A program made the translations under genes and the position numbers. From Planctomycetota bacterium (GTDB taxonomy: Bacteria; Planctomycetota; Phycisphaerae; Phycisphaerales; UBA1924), in NCBI GenBank assembly GCA_003696675.1, contig RFGH01000117.1, positions 62,001-126,000 on the forward strand: a DNA stretch of 64,000 bases, read 5' to 3'. Below, piece by piece: positions 62,072 through 64,000 of this stretch. The notes beneath the pieces are model-generated. The model ran no database searches, was not told the DNA's origin, and worked only from the letters and a program-made list of their open reading frames with translations. The stretch's first letter is position 1. Every line of letters begins with the position of its first letter.

Positions 62072-64000
62072 ATGCTCGATCTCCCGGGCCCGCTGGGCAC
62101 CATCTTCAATCTGCTGCTCGTCGTCCTCGGATTCGGCGCGATCATCTTCGTCCATGAGCTCGGCCACTTCCTTGCCGCCAAATGGGCAGGCATCCGCGTG
62201 CTCGCCTTCTCGATGGGCATGGGACCCGTCGTCCTCAGTTACCGAAAGGGCATCGGATGGCGGAAAGGCTCGAGCGAATCGGATTATCGTGCTCTGGTCC
62301 AGACCGGACGGGACAAGCAACTCGGCGTGAGCCCAACCGAGTATCGCCTCAGCGCCCTGCCCCTCGGCGGCTATGTCAAGATGCTGGGTCAGGAGGACCT
62401 CAACCCCGGCGCGATCTCCGATGCCCCGGACAGTTACCAGAACCGTCCGGTCTGGAAGCGCATGGTGGTGATCTCCGCAGGTGTCGTGATGAACCTCATC
62501 ACGGCGGCCCTGCTGTTCATCGTGGTGTTCATGGCCGGGCTGCAAGTGCAGCCGCCCGTGATCGGCGCGGTGGCCGAGAACTCGCCCGCCACCACCGCGA
62601 CACCGATCGGGCGCGACGACATCCCCCCCGGCCTGCAGCCCGAGGACCGCATCCTCGAAGTGAACGGACACCGCACCCGGGCGTTCACGGATGTCACTAC
62701 CGAAATCGCGATGAGCGGGCGACACGACACCGTGCGTATCCTGGTCGATCGCCCCGGCGAGGGCACGATCCAGTTCCAGGTCAAGCCCGAGCGTGACAAG
62801 TCCACCGGCTTTCTCGATCTCGGGATCTTCGCGGCCCAGGCGCCCAGGGTCATCAACCCTCGCTCGCAGCCCGACAGGGAGTCGGTCGAACGCTTCGCCT
62901 CCTTGCGGGGCTTGAGCGGGATGCCGCTTGGAGGCGTGCTCATAGAGATCGACGGGAACCCCGTCACCCGTCCCGACGCGCTGGCCGAGGCCGCCGAAGC
63001 GTCGAACGGCGGGCCGTTCACCGCGAGCTTCGCCCAGGCTGATGCCGCCACGATCACACTGGAAGTGCAGCCCGTGCGGGCGCTCCAGCGCGGACTCATC
63101 GCGGCCGGGGATCAGTTCGCCGGCGTCGAGCACGTGCTCGGGCTGCGCCCGCTGCTCCGGGTCGACCCGAGCAGCGCACCGGCACAGGTCCAGCAAGGAC
63201 TCAAGCCCGGCGACGTGTTCGTGCGCATCGCCGATGCCGAGTATCCCGCGTACGACGCCGCCCTGGTGCTGATCCCGGCGCTCAAGGGGCAGGACATCGA
63301 GGTCGAAATACTCCGCGACGGCGAGCGCCTCACGCTGCCGGTCACGGTCAGCCGCAAGGGGACCATCGGCTTCCTCCCGGACAGCACGGTCAACACCGAC
63401 GCGATCACCGCGCGCCCCGTGCGGATCGCACCGCCCTCGGACGACCCCGCCCCGGCGCCCACGCCCGCGGCGGCCCTGATCGAACGGGCGGGCACCCGGA
63501 TCCTCTCGATCGGAGATCAGCCCATCGGCACGCTACGCGACATCCCGGGCGCCATCGCAAGGGCGACCGACGACGCTTTCGCCAGCGGCACGGTGCCCGA
63601 CACCTTCACGCTGTCCGTCCGCGTCGAGTTGCCGCTTCCCGTACAGCCCGACGGCGTTCGCCCGATCGAGTCACGCTCGTGGACCCTGTCCCGCGCCGAT
63701 GTGGAAGCCGTGCGGAGTCTCGGGTGGGAGCTGCCCGGAGGCATGGCCTACCTTGCCCTGTTCGAGCCGGACATGGTGATCGACAAAGCCGATTCACCCT
63801 GGGGCGCGGTCGTCATGGGGCTGGCCAAGTCCCGCCAGACCATGAACCAGACCTATCTGACCTTCCTCCGCCTGTTCCAGGGCACCGTGCGGATCGAGCA
63901 CCTTAAGGGCCCCGTCGGCATCGCCCACCTCGGCACGCAGGTCGCCGACCGTGGCTTCGTATGGCTGCTCTTTTTCCTCGCGCTGGTCAGCGTCAACCTC
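62072..64000 (+). CDS. rseP: RIP site-2 metalloprotease RseP (3' end outside window)
   Basis: The frame stays open to the window end; 643 residues are visible. The first transmembrane helix carries the zinc site in IIFVHELGHFLAAKWAGIRV (HELGH). YRLSALPLGGYVKMLGQED, RMVVISAGVVMNLITAALLF and two or more PDZ-like regions follow. EHLKGPVGIAHLGTQVADRG and LLFFLALVSVNL begin the C-terminal catalytic helix, so the second zinc site lies just beyond the window. RseP cleaves anti-sigma factors and signal-peptide remnants in the membrane. It is longer than E. coli RseP (450) because of extra periplasmic sequence. GGAAGGGAA precedes the ATG. Confidence 0.93.
   Translation, partial: MLDLPGPLGTIFNLLLVVLGFGAIIFVHELGHFLAAKWAGIRVLAFSMGMGPVVLSYRKGIGWRKGSSESDYRALVQTGRDKQLGVSPTEYRLSALPLGGYVKMLGQEDLNPGAISDAPDSYQNRPVWKRMVVISAGVVMNLITAALLFIVVFMAGLQVQPPVIGAVAENSPATTATPIGRDDIPPGLQPEDRILEVNGHRTRAFTDVTTEIAMSGRHDTVRILVDRPGEGTIQFQVKPERDKSTGFLDLGIFAAQAPRVINPRSQPDRESVERFASLRGLSGMPLGGVLIEIDGNPVTRPDALAEAAEASNGGPFTASFAQADAATITLEVQPVRALQRGLIAAGDQFAGVEHVLGLRPLLRVDPSSAPAQVQQGLKPGDVFVRIADAEYPAYDAALVLIPALKGQDIEVEILRDGERLTLPVTVSRKGTIGFLPDSTVNTDAITARPVRIAPPSDDPAPAPTPAAALIERAGTRILSIGDQPIGTLRDIPGAIARATDDAFASGTVPDTFTLSVRVELPLPVQPDGVRPIESRSWTLSRADVEAVRSLGWELPGGMAYLALFEPDMVIDKADSPWGAVVMGLAKSRQTMNQTYLTFLRLFQGTVRIEHLKGPVGIAHLGTQVADRGFVWLLFFLALVSVNL

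Noticed and set aside
1..64000. CRISPR array, tandem repeats, insertion sequences or attachment sites
   Set aside because: No regularly spaced direct repeats, transposase, integrase or phage gene was seen. The protein-level repeats (dockerin-like, HAF, TPR, LysM) explain the recurring sequences noticed.

Overview
The window is one GC-rich stretch of chromosome from a Planctomycetota bacterium, most likely class Phycisphaerae. Three features point there. Two secreted proteins end in the paired GC-type dockerin-like repeats typical of that group (genes at 19812 and 41768). One secreted protein carries a PEP-CTERM tail (14060-14764). Several proteins share the cytosolic CGYxLRGL/CPECG zinc ribbon. 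Genes for LpxA and an OmpH/Skp-like chaperone indicate a Gram-negative type envelope. Almost everything is housekeeping DNA with coherent composition. I see no tRNA, rRNA, CRISPR array, insertion sequence or prophage.

Layout. 1-6012: end of an S41 protease, then a pyruvate dehydrogenase operon (pdhA, a 61-residue membrane protein, pdhB, E2, a small membrane protein) behind a good promoter and a foldable leader. 6067-13994: a DUF1275 membrane protein, prfB with a +1 frameshift site, a TPR protein, valS and a coupled metallopeptidase-like lipoprotein. 14060-19663: a PEP-CTERM protein, then a minus-strand division/cell-wall cluster rsmH, LysM gene, ftsL-like gene, ftsI, with a divergent zinc-ribbon protein. 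19812-24636: an M43 protease, a K+/H+ antiporter, an M29 aminopeptidase and an OmpH-like chaperone. 24637-31491: lipB, divergent from a tightly coupled run lpxA, MBL hydrolase, methyltransferase, rsfS, aroB, SHOCT-like protein; then clpX.

31569-37566 (minus strand): acylphosphatase, HAD phosphatase, a DUF418 gene broken by an in-frame TAG, an unknown protein, a ParA-type ATPase fused to a CBM48-like glycogen-binding domain, and a partner that looks like a MinD/FleN-type protein without a P-loop. 37739-43045: dnaG, rpoD and a HAF-repeat/dockerin secreted protein. 43052-47372: a fused proline-catabolic enzyme and an unknown protein. 47490-50372: ribF (reading frame disturbed at a C9 tract), a DHH phosphoesterase and an orphan DNA methyltransferase, stop-start coupled. 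50385-54308 (minus): purQ, a double zinc-ribbon membrane protein, mnmA and an unknown protein. 54396-61934: DUF1015 protein, a thioredoxin-like protein, two CorC/DUF21 proteins, hscB, a racemase-like protein, and an envelope thiol cluster (rhodanese-like lipoprotein, DsbD-alpha-like protein, redoxin). The window ends inside an rseP-type site-2 protease.

The most unusual element is the ParA-CBM48 fusion with its P-loop-less neighbour. By analogy with other ParA cargo-positioning systems it may position or partition glycogen or another alpha-glucan. This is inference from sequence alone. Other points worth checking are the pdh leader with two mutually exclusive hairpins, the prfB frameshift site without an obvious Shine-Dalgarno stimulator, and the ribF and DUF418 frame lesions.
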